A stretch of 64,000 nt of DNA, taken from contig JANPIN010000065.1 in the NCBI GenBank assembly GCA_031425035.1, positions 24,053 to 88,052 on the forward strand, written 5' to 3'. A model generated the notes under the pieces. The model was given only the letters and a program-made list of their open reading frames with translations. It searched no databases and was not told where the DNA came from. Positions within the stretch are counted from its first letter, which is position 1, and each line of letters begins with the position of its first letter. The stretch comes from M3007 sp031425035. Its GTDB lineage: Bacteria; Bacteroidota; Bacteroidia; Chitinophagales; Saprospiraceae. A program made the position numbers and the translations under genes. Of the stretch, positions 1 to 7,946 are shown one piece after another.

Positions 1-152
1 CCTTCGCTCACGTCCATCTTGCCGTCCTGTAGTTGTATGGTGTACTGACCGGAGTCGGCAATATCGAAGTGGAACAGGGTGGATACCCCTTCCACGGCTT
101 CGGGGCGTACTTTTTCCGGCAGTGCGAAAAGAAATTCTTTAACGTCGATCAT
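1..152 (-). CDS. SCP2 sterol-binding domain protein (N-terminal part)
   Basis: The gene runs off the left edge of the window; only the first 50 codons are visible, beginning with ATG at 152 and reading MIDVKEFLFALPEKVRPEAV. The segment FHFDIADSGQYTIQLQDGKM resembles the strand-turn-strand start of the SCP2 sterol-carrier fold, where a lipid-binding domain is followed by a Gly-Lys turn. Proteins of this kind are small cytoplasmic lipid carriers. The next gene is divergent and starts about 110 bases away, so the two may share a control region. Family call from a short N-terminus only. Confidence 0.6.
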   Translation of the reverse strand, partial: MIDVKEFLFALPEKVRPEAVEGVSTLFHFDIADSGQYTIQLQDGKMDVSE

Positions 153-233
153 GGTTGTGTTGGTTAGGAAAGGTAAAAATAGTGGAACTGCATGGTTATA
201 AGAAAGTTCATCCTGGCTTAACCCCGGAGGCCT

Positions 234-241
234 TACTTTCG
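234..241 (+). promoter_or_regulatory. -7 promoter box (TACTTTCG)
   Basis: TACTTTCG is one base off the Bacteroidota TAnnTTTG -7 element and lies 24 bases before the chosen ATG of the glycerophosphodiesterase gene. No clear TTG -33 partner is seen. Confidence 0.35.
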
Positions 242-265
242 CCCAAAGGTAAATTCGCAATTGAA

Positions 266-1201
266 ATGACCGTGCAAAAACTTTTCCTTCCGTTCCTTTG
301 GCTGATGTTCGCCGCTCTTCCATTTTTCGCCTGTAAATACGCGCTCAAAAACGAGCCGATCACCCCCAAAGCTGCCTTCGACTGGCAAGGTCACCGCGGC
401 TTTCGGGGTCATTGGCCGGAAAACACCGTCGAAGCTTTCCTGTATGCCGCCGAAATTCCCGAGGTGGTTACGCTGGAACTCGATCTGGCCGTTTCGAAAG
501 ATAAACAATTGATCGTCAGTCATGAACCCTGGTTCAACCACGTCATCTGCCGGAAACATAATGGCGATACGCTGACCGCCGCCGACTCGGTGCACTACCT
601 GCTCTATGACCTGACGGCCGATGAAATCAAAAAGTGGGACTGCGGTTCGCGTGGCAATCCCCGTTTTCCGCAGCAGCAAAAGATCTGGACGCATAAACCC
701 ACTTTCCGCGAAGCCGTTTTCGCCGTACGCAAGGCCAATCAGGCCCATACCCTGCGCTGGAACGTGGAAATAAAATCCGCACCGGCCTGGGATGGCGTCC
801 GCACCCCCCCGGTGGCGGAATTCGCGCAACTGGTGGTCGAGGAACTGAAATTTCTGCGCATCGAAGACCAGGTGACGGTGCAGTCCTTCGACGTGCGTGC
901 CCTGCAGGCGGTCAAGAAATTGAACCCAAAGTTAAAACTCGCCCTGCTCATCGAAAACGTCAATAGCCTGGACAGCAACCTGAAAAAACTGGGTTTCGTG
1001 CCGGATGTTTATAGTCCGTACTACCAACTGGTGTCCGCCAAACTGGTGGAAAACTGCCATAAACAACACATTCAAGTCATTCCCTGGACGGTCAACACGG
1101 TAGCCGACATGCGCGGCCTGATCCGGCTCGGCGTGGACGGCATTATCACGGACTACCCGAATTTGATCAAAGAAGTGGATCCAAAGGTGGAGAAGGATTA
1201 A
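266..1201 (+). CDS. Glycerophosphodiester phosphodiesterase family protein
   Basis: Predicted hydrolase of glycerophosphodiesters, releasing glycerol-3-phosphate and an alcohol, likely at the cell envelope. The chosen ATG at 266 gives 311 residues starting MTVQKLFLPFLW, a hydrophobic signal ending in FFAC that can act as a weak lipobox; the open frame extends further upstream but that extension is not signal-like. The catalytic GDPD signature is visible: HRGFRGHWPENT, then LELDLAVSKDKQLIVSHEP with the metal-binding acidic pair and second His. The C-terminus has the usual TVN...GVDGIITDYP ending of the TIM barrel. Length fits the family. No operon partner is evident: the next gene is 190 bases away across repetitive tracts. 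Confidence 0.9.
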   Translation: MTVQKLFLPFLWLMFAALPFFACKYALKNEPITPKAAFDWQGHRGFRGHWPENTVEAFLYAAEIPEVVTLELDLAVSKDKQLIVSHEPWFNHVICRKHNGDTLTAADSVHYLLYDLTADEIKKWDCGSRGNPRFPQQQKIWTHKPTFREAVFAVRKANQAHTLRWNVEIKSAPAWDGVRTPPVAEFAQLVVEELKFLRIEDQVTVQSFDVRALQAVKKLNPKLKLALLIENVNSLDSNLKKLGFVPDVYSPYYQLVSAKLVENCHKQHIQVIPWTVNTVADMRGLIRLGVDGIITDYPNLIKEVDPKVEKD

Positions 1202-1205
1202 GTGG

Positions 1206-1250
1206 GAGGTTTGTTGGTTTGCTGGTTTGCTGGTTTGGGAGGTTTGTTGG
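1206..1250 (+). repeat. GGTTTG tandem tract after the GDPD gene
   Basis: Starting 5 bases after the GDPD stop there are five or six imperfect units of the form (T)GGTTTG(C/T)T. It is one of the edge tracts described in the findings; read outward from the gene it shows GGTT. Confidence 0.8.
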
Positions 1251-1315
1251 GTGGGTAATCTGATGGCCTGACGAAACTATTTGCAGAAATGAATCTTGTA
1301 GTGACTGCCCCCTCT

Positions 1316-1386
1316 TATTATCAACCTCATCAACCTCATCAACCCCTATCAACCCTTATCAACCTCATCAACCCTTATCAACCCCC
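1316..1386 (+). repeat. ATCAACC tandem tract before the YpdA-like gene
   Basis: About eight imperfect 9-10-base units of the form (T)(C/T)ATCAACC fill the stretch that ends 5 bases before the ATG at 1392. The same unit, in either orientation, appears near 58.5, 59.7 and 60.0 kb. Confidence 0.9.
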
Positions 1387-1391
1387 TACAA

Positions 1392-2369
1392 ATGCCCACA
1401 TACGACCTGCTCATCATCGGTGGCGGCCCCATTGGTCTGGCCTGCGGGTTGGAAGCCGAAAAAGCCGGCCTGCGCTACGTAATCCTCGAAAAAGGCACAT
1501 TGGTCAATTCCCTGTATCATTACCCGGCCAACATGACTTTTTTCTCTACCTCCGACCGGCTGGAGATCGGCGAAGTGCCTTTCGTAAGCAACAATGCCAA
1601 GCCCACCCGCATGGAAGCGCTCGAATACTACCGCCGGGTAGCCGAGTCGAAACATCTGCACGTGCGGCTGTTCGAGGAAGTGCAACAGGTGGAAAAAGAA
1701 GCGGGCGGTTATCAGGTGACAACCACCAAAGATACTTACCACACGGCGAATATTGCCCTGGCCACCGGTTTCTACGATCTGCCCGTCCGGCTCGACATTC
1801 CCGGAGAAGACCTGCCCAAAGTGACGCACTACTACGCCGAACCGCACTTTTACTACCGGCAAAAAGTGGTGGTGGTCGGCGCCAACAACTCCGCCGTGGA
1901 CGCCGCGTTGGAAACCTGGCGCAAAGGCGCCGAAGTCACCATGGTCATCCGCAGCGCCGAAATCGGACAGCGGGTGAAATACTGGGCACGTCCCGATATC
2001 GTCAACCGCATCGAAGAAGGGAGTATCAAGGCTTACTTCGAATCAAGCCTGCACGCAGTATGGCCCCTGGAAGTGGATATTATGACGCCGGAAGGACTGG
2101 TCACTATTCCCAATGACTTCGTGATTGCGGCCACCGGTTACCAACCCAACTTTGCGCTCCTGCGAAAAATCGGCATCCAATTATCCGACGACGATAAACT
2201 TTATCCACAGTATAACCAGGCCACCCAGGAAAGCAACCTGCCCGGCATTTACCTGGCCGGGGTGGTCTGCGGCGGCATGGACACCCACGTCTGGTTCATC
2301 GAAAATTCGCGGGAACACGCCCGGGTGCTGGTGCAGGACGTCGTACGGCGGGTGTCTAGTCTAAACTGA
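1392..2369 (+). CDS. ypdA: YpdA-family FAD/NAD(P) oxidoreductase
   Basis: 325-residue flavoprotein whose closest recognisable family is YpdA, the putative bacillithiol-disulfide reductase. The N-terminus DLLIIGGGPIGLACGLEAEK is the FAD-binding GxGxxG Rossmann fold, and a second dinucleotide motif VVVVGANNSAVDAALE sits near residue 158. The typical YpdA stretch with YHYPANMTFFSTSDRLEIG is present, as is the C-terminal IYLAGVVCGGMDTHVWFIEN. In firmicutes it reduces bacillithiol disulfide; the thiol used here is unknown. The next gene, another FAD enzyme, begins 22 bases later but has its own promoter-like box. Start chosen because the Rossmann motif begins at residue 5. Confidence 0.88.
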   Translation: MPTYDLLIIGGGPIGLACGLEAEKAGLRYVILEKGTLVNSLYHYPANMTFFSTSDRLEIGEVPFVSNNAKPTRMEALEYYRRVAESKHLHVRLFEEVQQVEKEAGGYQVTTTKDTYHTANIALATGFYDLPVRLDIPGEDLPKVTHYYAEPHFYYRQKVVVVGANNSAVDAALETWRKGAEVTMVIRSAEIGQRVKYWARPDIVNRIEEGSIKAYFESSLHAVWPLEVDIMTPEGLVTIPNDFVIAATGYQPNFALLRKIGIQLSDDDKLYPQYNQATQESNLPGIYLAGVVCGGMDTHVWFIENSREHARVLVQDVVRRVSSLN

Positions 2370-2378
2370 GAGTCTCAC

Positions 2379-2386
2379 TACCTTTG
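2379..2386 (+). promoter_or_regulatory. -7 promoter box (TACCTTTG)
   Basis: Perfect TAnnTTTG -7 element in the 22-base gap between the two flavoprotein genes. Its G is 6 bases before the ATG at 2392, so the transcript would start at or just beside the start codon. Confidence 0.6.
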
Positions 2387-2391
2387 CCTTC

Positions 2392-3624
2392 ATGCCAATC
2401 TCTAACTTCTCCACCGACGTACTCATCGTCGGCGCCGGCCCCGGTGGCGCCACCACTTCCCTCTTCCTGGCCAAAATGGGTATTTCCCATTGCATAGTCG
2501 ATGCCGCCGTTTTTCCCCGCGATAAGGTCTGTGGCGACGGACTGGACCTGAAAGTCGTACGGGTGCTGCATCACCTGGACCCGGCCATTACGACGGCGGA
2601 AATGTTTGATAACCAGGATATTATTCCGTCCTGGGGGGCGCGGATTATTACGCCCAACGGAAAAACGACCGAGTTCCGGCAGCAACCCTCCGGTCCCGGC
2701 GAACCGCTGCAGCCCGTGCTGTGGACGACCAAACGGCTCTACTTCGATAACTTTCTGGTCAAGAAAATAGATCCGCGCTACGCCGATTTCCGGCAGGGCC
2801 TGGCGGTGGAAAAGATCGAACGCGACGGCAAAACCTGGCTGGCGAAAGCCCGTACCTCCGCCGGCGAAGAAGTGGAAATCCGTACCAAACTGATCATTGG
2901 CGCCGACGGCGATCACTCGGTAGTGCTGAGCGGATTGGGGGAACGCCGTATTGAACGGACGCACTACGCGGGCACCGTCCGGCAATACTGGAAAGGGCTG
3001 ACCGGCCTGCATCCGGATAACCTGATCAATATTTACCTGCCCAAAGGCCTGCCGCTCTCCTACTTCTACTTTTTCCCCTTGCCCAATGGCGAGGCCAATG
3101 TGGGCTACGGCATGGTCAGTTCGCTGGTCTCCGCTGGTAAGCATAACCTGCGCCAGCTGATGCAGCGTTTTATCACGGAAGACCCGGTGACGGCGCCGTA
3201 TTTCCAGCAGGGCGAACCCCTGGAAGAACCCATTGGCTGGGGTATTCCGCTGGCTTCGCGGCGGCGGCGCAACTTCGGGGATGGTTATCTGCTGGTGGGC
3301 GATGCGGCTTCTTTGGTTTGCCCGACCAGCGGTGAAGGCATTGGCACCGCCATGATGTCCGGCTTCGTGGCCGCGCATTTCGTGCAGCGCGCCCTGGAAG
3401 CGGGCCGTTTCGATGCGGAATTTTTTAAAGACTATGACCACGCCGTGTACCGCCGGCTGGAAGGGGAGATCCGGGCCTATCAAATGTTGATGCGTTTCAA
3501 ACCCTGGCGGCTATATGACTGGGGCCTGAACGTCATTGCCCATCATCCACTCATGCAGCGGCAGTTTCAAGGGCTGTACCGCGGCTGGCTGAATACGGCG
3601 TATACGAAGGAAATTGTGGTGTAA
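2392..3624 (+). CDS. Geranylgeranyl-reductase-family FAD oxidoreductase
   Basis: 410-residue flavoprotein of the geranylgeranyl reductase / PHBH-like group, enzymes that use FAD to reduce isoprenoid double bonds or hydroxylate substrates. Motifs seen: VLIVGAGPGGATTSLFLAK (FAD Rossmann), the FPRDKVCGDGL signature near residue 40 typical of geranylgeranyl reductases, LIIGADGDHSVV (DG motif) and LLVGDAASLVCPTSGEGIGT (GD motif). No transmembrane segment is obvious. Substrate cannot be told from sequence; reduction of a menaquinone side chain or lipid isoprenoid is possible. The YpdA-like gene lies immediately upstream. Confidence 0.85.
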   Translation: MPISNFSTDVLIVGAGPGGATTSLFLAKMGISHCIVDAAVFPRDKVCGDGLDLKVVRVLHHLDPAITTAEMFDNQDIIPSWGARIITPNGKTTEFRQQPSGPGEPLQPVLWTTKRLYFDNFLVKKIDPRYADFRQGLAVEKIERDGKTWLAKARTSAGEEVEIRTKLIIGADGDHSVVLSGLGERRIERTHYAGTVRQYWKGLTGLHPDNLINIYLPKGLPLSYFYFFPLPNGEANVGYGMVSSLVSAGKHNLRQLMQRFITEDPVTAPYFQQGEPLEEPIGWGIPLASRRRRNFGDGYLLVGDAASLVCPTSGEGIGTAMMSGFVAAHFVQRALEAGRFDAEFFKDYDHAVYRRLEGEIRAYQMLMRFKPWRLYDWGLNVIAHHPLMQRQFQGLYRGWLNTAYTKEIVV

Positions 3625-3663
3625 ACCAGCCAATGATTAACCCAAAAACGTAACATGTTTGAA

Positions 3664-3830
3664 GGGCGTCCCATGTTTTTTTACGCGCCATAAAAGTTTT
3701 CATAAGGGCCTCCCATGTTTTTCTACGCGCCATAAAAGTTTTGGGAAGGGCCTCCCATGTTTTTTTACGCGGCATAAGAGGAGAATGCCCCATATACTTT
3801 TCGAGCCATAAAATTTTTGAGTTGGGTGGA
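3664..3830. repeat. 42-bp tandem direct repeat, three copies plus a decayed fourth
   Basis: Copies begin at 3664, 3706 and 3748, each with a GGGC(C/G)TCCCATG start, a T-run, ACGCG(C/G)CATAA and an A/T-rich end, spaced exactly 42 bases. A degenerate fourth copy (CCCCATATAC ... CATAAAATTTT) follows from about 3789. Because 42 is a multiple of three, the minus strand stays open through the array (3551-3793), encoding 14-residue units of the type KTFMARRKTWEALM. Whether that frame is translated is unknown; it overlaps the end of the flavoprotein gene antisense, so I annotate it as repeat DNA. The rest of this 370-base gap (to 3997) is A/T-rich with nothing else recognised. Confidence 0.9.
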
Positions 3831-3997
3831 ACTTATGTTTTATGATCCGGGAAAAACCGGCTGTACATTCACTCCTGCCATTTATAACCCTTATTATTTT
3901 ACTAATTAATACATTTCCAACACCATAATAGCCCTAAAATGCAAATATAAATAATCAGGCCCGGCTAAAGTAGAGATTGTAAAGCGGTAAAATTGGC

Positions 3998-4249
3998 TTA
4001 CCAGTATTTTTTAACTATATTTACTACTACTATTCCTATAAAACCCAGAAACCCTATGCCAAGTAATATAGCAAACATCATAAGCATCCGGTCGAGGGCG
4101 ACCAATCCGTAACTACCGTCATACTCTTTCTCCAGTACCTCTAATCTTTTTTCTTTTGATTGATATCGGATGAATAAATAGAGCCAGCCAAAGGCCCTGC
4201 CAATGGTGTTCATAAATAAAGCAGATAAAAAATCCATCAATAATTCCAT
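3998..4249 (-). CDS. Small membrane protein of unknown function
   Basis: 83 residues, not recognised. It has a hydrophobic N-terminal third (FLSALFMNTIGRAFGWLYLF), a charged middle (RYQSKEKRLEVLEKEYDGSY) and a strong C-terminal transmembrane segment (MFAILLGIGFLGFIGIVVV). Both helices with a charged loop between suggest an inner-membrane hairpin. It lies 10 bases downstream of the phosphodiester glycosidase gene and is the last gene of a probable three-gene operon transcribed leftward. Confidence 0.65.
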   Translation of the reverse strand: MELLMDFLSALFMNTIGRAFGWLYLFIRYQSKEKRLEVLEKEYDGSYGLVALDRMLMMFAILLGIGFLGFIGIVVVNIVKKYW

Positions 4250-4259
4250 AGGGTGGAAA

Positions 4260-4988
4260 TTAATGCTTGGTTACACCGATCAACACGCTAAACTCTCCAT
4301 CCAGTTGTATCCAGTTTTCCCCGGGTAAATAGGTGCGCGAAATGGCCCCATCCAAATACAATGCGTTTTTGCAGCCTAAATGCGTGAAGTAATTGGCAAA
4401 ATCATATAGGTTTATTTCCTGCTTCGACATGGCAAACAGCGGGTGGCCATTGGGAAGTATACCAACCCCATTCCGGATGTTTACATTTGTTGAATGCTCT
4501 TTAAATGCCGGGTGCATCTTTCCGTCCAGGAGCAGCATCGGACCGGACTGGGTTGCATATTTTATTTCTTCACTATTGATGAAGTTTTCCGTTGAGCAAA
4601 TCATGGCGCGATGATCGGTTGTCGTATAGAACACCCCATTCGGTTTTAAATAAAAATTACCACGCCCGGAAGTGGTATCCAGGTGGGTTATCAGGTGTTG
4701 ATCCTGTATGAAAAGACCTTGCGGGGAATGGTCGGGTTTGAATATACCGGCGTTCATGGCGAATACCAGTTGCGTGTCCCGGTTTGCCAGCCAGTTTTTC
4801 AGATTGCCCGGGTTGCTGAACATTTGGCCCTGATCGTCTTTCCAGTAAAGTTGGAAGTCTTGTTGTTGTAGATCGACTTCGTAACGGAGAAAACTATCAT
4901 CAATAGGTGCTGACTTTCTTAAAGCAAGAAAACCGGTGATAAACAGGAAAAGGAGCGCAAGGATAATCAACCAGTTCTGTTTACGCAT
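4260..4988 (-). CDS. Phosphodiester glycosidase family protein
   Basis: 242 residues related to the catalytic domain of the mannose-6-phosphate uncovering enzyme NAGPA (DUF2233 type). Residues 5-23 form a transmembrane or signal anchor, so the domain is probably periplasmic. The family core is visible: VFAMNAGIFKPDHSPQGLFI, then LKPNGVFY, TQSGPMLLLDG, RNGVGILPNG and the C-terminal CKNALYLDGAISRTYLP with the conserved LDGG-like turn (here LDGA). It probably cleaves phosphodiester-linked sugars in envelope polymers, but the substrate is not known. It sits in the middle of a leftward operon with two small membrane proteins. Confidence 0.85.
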   Translation of the reverse strand: MRKQNWLIILALLFLFITGFLALRKSAPIDDSFLRYEVDLQQQDFQLYWKDDQGQMFSNPGNLKNWLANRDTQLVFAMNAGIFKPDHSPQGLFIQDQHLITHLDTTSGRGNFYLKPNGVFYTTTDHRAMICSTENFINSEEIKYATQSGPMLLLDGKMHPAFKEHSTNVNIRNGVGILPNGHPLFAMSKQEINLYDFANYFTHLGCKNALYLDGAISRTYLPGENWIQLDGEFSVLIGVTKH

Positions 4989-5019
4989 TGTTGGAATTAA
5001 ATTAGTCTGGTGATCTATT

Positions 5020-5358
5020 TTACTTTACTAACTGATACACCGTCAACACTATAATGATCCCCAGGATACAAATATAAATCAACTTATTATATTTCGCCAG
5101 CCAGTTCGGTAAATAAATATCAAAATTATCCCGGGTGGAATCCGAGTATTTGCGGGCGAGAACAGTGAGTGGACAAAAGAAATTAAAGATCCATAAAATT
5201 ATCCCTTCCAGTATAAATAAGCCGTAACCGATCCACAGCCACTTATCCAGTTGATTATGCAGTACAGCATACAGCATATAGAAAATAACGACGTTAAAAA
5301 ACAACCAGATAATGGTATGGGCAACCTTAATAACGGTCAGTTTGGTGGCACTTTGCAT
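5020..5358 (-). CDS. Membrane protein of unknown function
   Basis: 112 residues with three to four predicted transmembrane helices (around residues 10-30, 40-60 and 92-110). The stretch FFCPLTVLARKYSD carries a CPLT motif reminiscent of DUF2784-type membrane proteins, but the similarity is too weak to name the family. First gene of a probable leftward operon: 31 bases separate it from the phosphodiester glycosidase gene. Confidence 0.6.
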   Translation of the reverse strand: MQSATKLTVIKVAHTIIWLFFNVVIFYMLYAVLHNQLDKWLWIGYGLFILEGIILWIFNFFCPLTVLARKYSDSTRDNFDIYLPNWLAKYNKLIYICILGIIIVLTVYQLVK

Positions 5359-5568
5359 GTCTACTATATTATATGATCCTGCACACTATGATCCCTCCGC
5401 CCGGCAGGCTTTCGGATTCAAACCCGTTCTCTTTCTAGAACGCCCGCCGGAATACACCCGGATCATTATACGCAAATTACGCCATTGCCGGACAGAATTC
5501 TGCCACATTTTGCAGCAAAACTGGCAGCCAGCAGGGTGCATTTCAAATTGTCGTTTCAACAGCCGTCC

Positions 5569-5601
5569 AGAAGTGGCACTTTTTTGCAAAGTGTCACTTC
5601 T
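5569..5601. terminator. Stem-loop in the gap upstream of the small membrane protein operon
   Basis: AGAAGTGGCAC and GTGTCACTTCT form an 11-bp stem with one G-U pair around a T-rich 11-base loop. It is a stable hairpin but lacks a clean following T-run, so the terminator role is uncertain. The rest of the 458-base gap between 5359 and 5816 has no gene I can support. Confidence 0.4.
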
Positions 5602-5675
5602 ATTCACCCCAGCCAGCACTACTTGCAGTGCTCAGTATGGGGTAACTACGGAGCGGCCTTTACCGTTATTGTAAT

Positions 5676-5791
5676 CCCCACTTTAGTCGGGCCTTTTTAA
5701 ATCCCACTAAAGTCGGGGTTACAAATAGAGCCACCCTGCAGGCAGGATGGCTCTATATTATAATTTATGTTTCCCGGCTGAAGCCGGGGTT
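5676..5791. repeat. Cluster of REP-like short palindromes and one long hairpin
   Basis: Three related 16-18-base elements occur within 116 bases: CCCCACTTTAGTCGGGCC (5676-5693), CCCACTAAAGTCGGGG (5703-5718) and CCCGGCTGAAGCCGGGG (5773-5789). Between the last two lies a 15-bp hairpin, ATAGAGCCACCCTGC against GCAGGATGGCTCTAT (5725-5755, one mismatch, loop of one base), which may terminate the osmC-like gene. The G/C box, ACTAAAGT-type core and mirrored box recall REP elements moved by RAYT transposases. Confidence 0.7.
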
Positions 5792-5816
5792 AAAAAAGCG
5801 GCAAAAGCGGTTCCAT

Positions 5817-6263
5817 TTACCCGTTCAACTTGGCTTCCAGTTCGATCGGCACGGCGGATAAGGCCTTACTGATCGGGCAGCCGGCTTTCGCGGCTTTCGC
5901 CAGTTCCTGGAATTTTTCCTCGGAAATGCCGGGCACTTCGCCTTCCAGATGCAGGGTGATTTGTTTAAAACCCCAGTCGGTACCGGTCTGCTCCATTTCG
6001 ATTTGCGAAGTACAACGCAGTTCGGCCGGCGGAAAACCGGCGCCAGTGAGCTGGAAACTCAAGGCCATGATGAAACAACCGGCATGGGCAGCCGCCACGA
6101 GTTCTTCGGGGTTGGTGCCGGCCGTGCCGTCTTCGTTCTGAAAACGTTTGGCGGTGGAGTAGGGGGTGTTGTTGAGTACACCGGAAGGACCGGTGAGGCT
6201 GCCGGAGCCTTCGGCGCCGGTGCCACGCCAGGAGGCGGAAGCAGTACGTTTGAAACTAGCCAT
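5817..6263 (-). CDS. OsmC family peroxiredoxin
   Basis: 148-residue OsmC/Ohr-fold protein, cytoplasmic, reducing organic hydroperoxides with a redox pair of cysteines. ATG at 6263 gives MASFKRTASASWRGTGAEGS, the usual OsmC start; the frame is open further upstream but that part is not family-like. The first catalytic Cys is in LVAAAHAGCFIMALS and the second in AKAGCPISKAL, both in the expected context, and the Arg/Glu partners lie in the N-terminal half. Closest to the OsmC rather than the Ohr branch by the GxxNPEELVAAAHAGC block. The gene lies downstream of the helicase gene in the same direction, 70 bases away. Confidence 0.92.
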   Translation of the reverse strand: MASFKRTASASWRGTGAEGSGSLTGPSGVLNNTPYSTAKRFQNEDGTAGTNPEELVAAAHAGCFIMALSFQLTGAGFPPAELRCTSQIEMEQTGTDWGFKQITLHLEGEVPGISEEKFQELAKAAKAGCPISKALSAVPIELEAKLNG

Positions 6264-6333
6264 GTTCTTTTTTATAATTGGTGAATGACTTGTAACAACG
6301 TTTACTCCTCCGGGTTTTGTAACCGCCGGAAAA

Positions 6334-7620
6334 TCAACCTTCGGTCTTCGGCTTTTGCGCCCCACCCCGGTTGTTAGGCCGGCGACGTTTGTTTTTGTCC
6401 GACGAAGACGGGCCGCGCGGCGTGGAAGATTTGCGGTGATCGCCGCTGCCGTGGCGTTGTCCCGGCCGGGGCTCCGGATAAGCCGAAGCAGGTCCGAGGT
6501 GTTCCGGTACCGGCAGTTTGGTGATTTCGCTGCCGATCAATTGCTCAATCTTGCGAAACCGCAGCTTGTCCATCGGGCTGATCAGCGTCAGCGCTTCGCC
6601 TTTGCGGGCGGCGCGGGCGGTACGGCCAATCCGGTGCACGTAGTCTTCCGCGTCGCGCGGTACGTCGTAATTGATCACCATGTCGATGCCGTCCACGTCG
6701 ATGCCGCGGCTGACCACGTCGGTGGCCACGAGCACGTCGACCTGGCGGTTCCGGAAAGCCATCATCACCTGCTCGCGCTGTTCCTGCTCCAGGTCGCTGC
6801 TCATCAGACCAACCGAGAGCTGTTTGGCTTTCAGTTTCTGGTAGAGCTGGTTGACGGATTGTTTGGAAGAACCGAAGACCAGAATACGCTGCCCGATTTT
6901 ATCTTTCAGCAAATCCACGATCAGCGGTAGTTTTTGCCGGTCGTCTACCAAATAGGCGCCCTGGGTAACACCCGCGGCGGGTTTAGACAGCGCGATGCTG
7001 ACCATAGCCGGGTCTTTCAACAGGCTTTTGGAGAGTTTCAACACATTGGGCGGCATGGTGGCCGAGAACAGCAGGCTTTGGCGCTGCGGGTTCAATGTCT
7101 CGAATATTTTGAGCAGGTCGGGCTGAAAACCCATGTCCAGCATCCGGTCGGCTTCGTCGAGCACCAGGAATTTTACCCGTTTAAAATTGACGTACCCCAG
7201 TTGAATATGGGAAATCAGGCGGCCCGGCGTAGCGATAATAATGTCTGCGCCACCGGTCAGCGCGGTCCGTTCCTGATTGAAACTTTTGCCGTCGCCGCCG
7301 CCGTAAATGGCCATGGCCGATACGCCGCTGAAGTAGGAATACGCTTCGATCACCTTTTCGATCTGGATCGCCAGTTCCCGGGTCGGGACGACGATGAGGG
7401 CCTGGTTAAAGTGCGCCTCATTCGATTCGATGATCTTATGAATAATGGGCAGCACGAAGGCCGCCGTTTTGCCGGTACCGGTCTGGGCGACGCCGATGAC
7501 GTCTTTGCCGGCTAATATGAGGGGAATGGTCTGCGCCTGAATGGGGGTGGCGGTCGTGAAATTGAGGGCGTCGATGCCGTCCAACAGATCGGGATGGAGG
7601 CCGAATTCAGAAAAATCCAA
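6334..7620 (-). CDS. DEAD-box RNA helicase, RhlE-like
   Basis: ATP-dependent RNA helicase for RNA remodelling or ribosome biogenesis. All core motifs are readable: TTATPIQ (Q motif), AQTGTGKT (I), PTRELA (Ia), TPGRL (Ib), DEAD (II), SATMP (III), VATDVVSRGIDV (V) and HRIGRTAR (VI), followed by a basic, low-complexity tail ending KRRRPNNRGGAQKPK. I chose the TTG at 7620 (product MDFSEFGLHPDL...) because homologues begin there and because a CATCTTTG promoter box at about 7660-7670 puts the transcript start inside the longer ATG alternative at 7674. The ATG start remains possible. Confidence 0.93.
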   Translation of the reverse strand: MDFSEFGLHPDLLDGIDALNFTTATPIQAQTIPLILAGKDVIGVAQTGTGKTAAFVLPIIHKIIESNEAHFNQALIVVPTRELAIQIEKVIEAYSYFSGVSAMAIYGGGDGKSFNQERTALTGGADIIIATPGRLISHIQLGYVNFKRVKFLVLDEADRMLDMGFQPDLLKIFETLNPQRQSLLFSATMPPNVLKLSKSLLKDPAMVSIALSKPAAGVTQGAYLVDDRQKLPLIVDLLKDKIGQRILVFGSSKQSVNQLYQKLKAKQLSVGLMSSDLEQEQREQVMMAFRNRQVDVLVATDVVSRGIDVDGIDMVINYDVPRDAEDYVHRIGRTARAARKGEALTLISPMDKLRFRKIEQLIGSEITKLPVPEHLGPASAYPEPRPGQRHGSGDHRKSSTPRGPSSSDKNKRRRPNNRGGAQKPKTEG

Positions 7621-7788
7621 GTAAGGAATATTTAGTAGAATGCTAAAAAATTGTAAGCGACTGCAAAGATGCACCTTTTAGGCGGTAGAAATGGCTGGTC
7701 AACGTTTTTAGTGCCTAACATGCTGGAAACGACCGCCAGAAAGCGTCCTTTTCCGATTTTACAAGTCCTTTACATTGTTTTACACCGG

Positions 7789-7824
7789 TTTTGACAGCCC
7801 GCCAACACGCACTGTATACTTTTG
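7789..7824 (+). promoter_or_regulatory. Promoter of the outer-membrane receptor gene
   Basis: TTTTG (7789-7793) and TACTTTTG (7817-7824) match the Bacteroidota -33 TTG and -7 TAnnTTTG boxes with 23 bases between them. Transcription would start near 7831, giving a leader of about 115 bases before the ATG at 7947. Confidence 0.6.
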
Positions 7825-7946
7825 CCCCAGGAACGTTATTTGCCGCAAAGGCCATCCTATCAACATCCTTCGTTACTTTTTATGGTCACAACAATGTCTT
7901 TTATCTCTATGGCGTTATGCCCGCGTACTTTAATAACCCTGATTGC

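Noticed and set aside
1289..2116. A long rightward frame overlapping the YpdA-like gene
   Set aside because: It is out of frame with a clear flavoprotein, starts in the tandem tract and has no family features.
3551..3793. An 80-residue minus-strand frame through the 42-bp repeats
   Set aside because: It is antisense to the end of a real gene and its regularity is explained by the repeat; kept only as a finding, not as a gene.
5386..5700. Short frames between the small membrane operon and the osmC-like gene
   Set aside because: No family likeness, no promoter and composition like non-coding DNA with hairpins.
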